DNA from: an uncultured Clostridia bacterium
GTDB lineage: Bacteria > Bacillota > Clostridia > Oscillospirales > Ruminococcaceae
DNA length: 6,941 nt
Direction of reading: 5' to 3'
Assembly: GCA_945835425.1 (NCBI GenBank)
Contig: CAMAJC010000095.1
Location: 1-6,941, forward strand
Below are positions 5,626-6,941 of this stretch, in pieces (the stretch's first letter is position 1; every line of letters begins with the position of its first letter). Below the pieces are notes generated by a model that did no database searches, was not told the DNA's origin, and saw only the letters and a program-made list of their open reading frames with translations. Position numbers and translations under genes: made by a program.

Positions 5626-6801
5626 TCAGCCGGTGATCATCCGAAATTCCGTCCCGGCGATTGCTTTTTCGATCAGCGGCTCATAATCAAACCGCTGTTC
5701 AGCCTTCTCCAGCACTCCCAGCTTGGGTTTTGTGCAGGGATGTTTCGGCGTAAAGACGGTGCAGCAGTCCTCATAGGGCAGGATGGAAGTGTCAAAGGTG
5801 CCGATCTCGCGGGAGATTTTGATGATCTCGCCCTTGTCCATGCCGATCAGCGGCCGCAGCACCACCAGCGAGGTGGCGTTATCGGTGCAGTGCAGCGCGT
5901 CCAGCGTCTGGGAAGCGACCTGCGCAAGGCTTTCGCCGGTGACGAGGGCCTTGATATCCTTCTGCTCGGCGATGCGGGTGGCGATCTTCATCATCAGCCG
6001 CCGCATCATGACGGTGAACAGTTCCTCCGGGCAGTGCTCCTTGAGGGCTTCCTGCAGTTCCGTAAAGGGAACGCAGTAAAATGGAATCCGGCCGGTGTAC
6101 GGGGTCAGTTCCTCGCAGAGGGAAACGACCTTTTCCAGTGCCCGTTCGCTGGTATAAGGCGGGCTTTGGAAGTGGATGGCCGACAGAGCCAGCCCTCTCT
6201 TTGCCATCATATATGCGGCGACCGGCGAATCGATGCCGCCGGAAATGAGGATCATTGCCTCGCCCGACGAGGACACCGGCATACCGCCCGGTCCGGGGAT
6301 GGAGCCTGCGTGGATATACGCGCCCTTGTCCCGAATTTCGACCATGACGGTCACATCGGGGTTATGGACGTCGACCTTCAGGCGGTGGAACCGGCTGAGA
6401 ATCTTTCCGCCGACCTCCGCCGCAATTTCCGGCGATTTCAATGGGAAGCTCTTGTCCGAGCGCTTGGCCTCGACTTTGAAGGAACGAGCGTCGAACAGGT
6501 CGTTTTCCACATAGTCGCAGACGTGGGAAAGGATATCGTCCATGTTTTTCTCCAGTACTGCTGCCCGGGAAATGGACGCGATGCCGAAAACGTTGCGCAG
6601 CGCCGCAATCGCGCCGTCAAAATCGTAAAAATCGCAGTCCTCCGGGGCAATGTAGATGGTCGACTGCATACAGGTGATCTTCACCGGGCCAAATTCCCGC
6701 AGCCGCCATTTGATGTTGCGCATCAGCACTTCCTCAAATTTCCTGCGGTTTAAGCCCTTCAGGGCAATCTCGCCGTTCTTGGCCAGAATGATTTCCTTCA
6801 T
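5626..6801 (-). CDS. thiI: ThiI, tRNA 4-thiouridine synthase
   Basis: ThiI makes 4-thiouridine at position 8 of tRNA. It adenylates the uridine and takes sulfur from a cysteine desulfurase persulfide. In some bacteria it also supplies sulfur for the thiamine thiazole. The 391 residues comprise an N-terminal ferredoxin-like and THUMP region (about 1-165) that binds tRNA, then a PP-loop ATPase with SGGIDS at 187-192. LVTGESLAQVASQT (286-299) and EDCC (344-347) are typical of the family. There is no C-terminal rhodanese domain, as is usual in Gram-positive bacteria, where the E. coli protein is about 480 aa. The reading frame is open upstream as far as 6882 and beyond, but the family N-terminus MKEIILAKNGEIALKG starts at 6801, with AGAGG (6811-6815) 9 nt before it, so this start is preferred. 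The usual partner gene, a NifS/IscS-like desulfurase, would lie beyond the right edge. Confidence 0.95.
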   Translation of the reverse strand: MKEIILAKNGEIALKGLNRRKFEEVLMRNIKWRLREFGPVKITCMQSTIYIAPEDCDFYDFDGAIAALRNVFGIASISRAAVLEKNMDDILSHVCDYVENDLFDARSFKVEAKRSDKSFPLKSPEIAAEVGGKILSRFHRLKVDVHNPDVTVMVEIRDKGAYIHAGSIPGPGGMPVSSSGEAMILISGGIDSPVAAYMMAKRGLALSAIHFQSPPYTSERALEKVVSLCEELTPYTGRIPFYCVPFTELQEALKEHCPEELFTVMMRRLMMKIATRIAEQKDIKALVTGESLAQVASQTLDALHCTDNATSLVVLRPLIGMDKGEIIKISREIGTFDTSILPYEDCCTVFTPKHPCTKPKLGVLEKAEQRFDYEPLIEKAIAGTEFRMITG

Positions 6802-6941
6802 TATAACATTCCTCTCTGTTGAGTTTTGGGAATTATTTTTTTGGATTATGTTTTGGGCGGCTGCGGCCGCAGAGTAGGACATGACCCACGCCTTTAACTG
6901 GGTAATAAGCAGTAATCGGAAGTTTTTAGGGGTTACGCGGC
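6802..6941. other. Region upstream of thiI, no gene recognised
   Basis: These 140 nt hold the thiI ribosome binding site (6811-6815) and a 12-bp perfect palindrome CTGCGGCCGCAG (6861-6872) with no spacer. CATAAT on the minus strand just downstream of the palindrome could be a weak -10 box, but I see no matching -35. The thiI frame stays open to the right edge without a recognisable protein. No recognisable C-terminus of another gene is seen. Confidence 0.5.

Noticed and set aside
5608..6753. Plus-strand open frame (381 codons) opposite thiI
   Set aside because: It is a shadow of thiI, whose motifs are unmistakable on the minus strand. No recognisable domain is seen in the antisense product.
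6802..6882. N-terminal extension of ThiI to the upstream ATG at 6882
   Set aside because: The extra 27 residues are Ala/Asn/Gln-rich and unlike the family. The conserved N-terminus starts at 6801 with a well-spaced ribosome binding site.

Overview
All genes supported in this window lie on the minus strand. The organism looks like a moderately GC-rich, low-oxygen Gram-positive bacterium, probably of the Clostridia (Oscillospiraceae/Ruminococcaceae-like). This is inferred from a class B sortase, a Ser/Gly-rich surface-type protein, a ThiI without the rhodanese tail, a three-cysteine (Fe-S type) LarE, and AGGAGG-like ribosome binding sites. I cannot name the species.

In transcription order (right to left), the first block is thiI (6801-5626; tRNA 4-thiouridine synthase), then a 489-residue class B sortase (5586-4117), then a membrane-anchored or secreted Ser/Gly-rich low-complexity protein (4072-3326). 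Gaps are about 40 nt, so these may form one transcript. The sortase is unusual. Its roughly 210-residue cytoplasmic N-terminus resembles the CinA C-terminal (PncC, NMN deamidase) fold but lacks the catalytic serine. It is joined through one membrane helix to a complete extracellular sortase domain.

A 329-nt gene-free stretch (2997-3325) separates the blocks and is rich in regulatory signals. It has a promoter with a 19-bp spacer and a near-perfect 9-2-9 dyad, the MerR-family architecture. Next comes a leader of about 120 nt with several hairpins that ends in an intrinsic-terminator-like stem and U-run, with a competing hairpin that could act as antiterminator. A 12-bp palindrome and a strong SD for larE follow. 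I do not recognise the leader as a known riboswitch class.

The second block, larE-larB-larC (2996-73), is the complete assembly pathway of the nickel-pincer nucleotide (NPN) cofactor of lactate racemase and its relatives. LarB makes the dicarboxylated pyridinium mononucleotide from NaAD, LarE adds two sulfurs, and LarC inserts nickel. No larA-type apoenzyme and no nickel transporter are in the window. LarC carries a striking His-rich insert (34 His in 54 residues). A hairpin at 23-57 closes the operon and may be a bidirectional terminator.

The features most worth follow-up are the CinA-like/sortase fusion and the MerR-type promoter plus attenuator-like leader ahead of larEBC.
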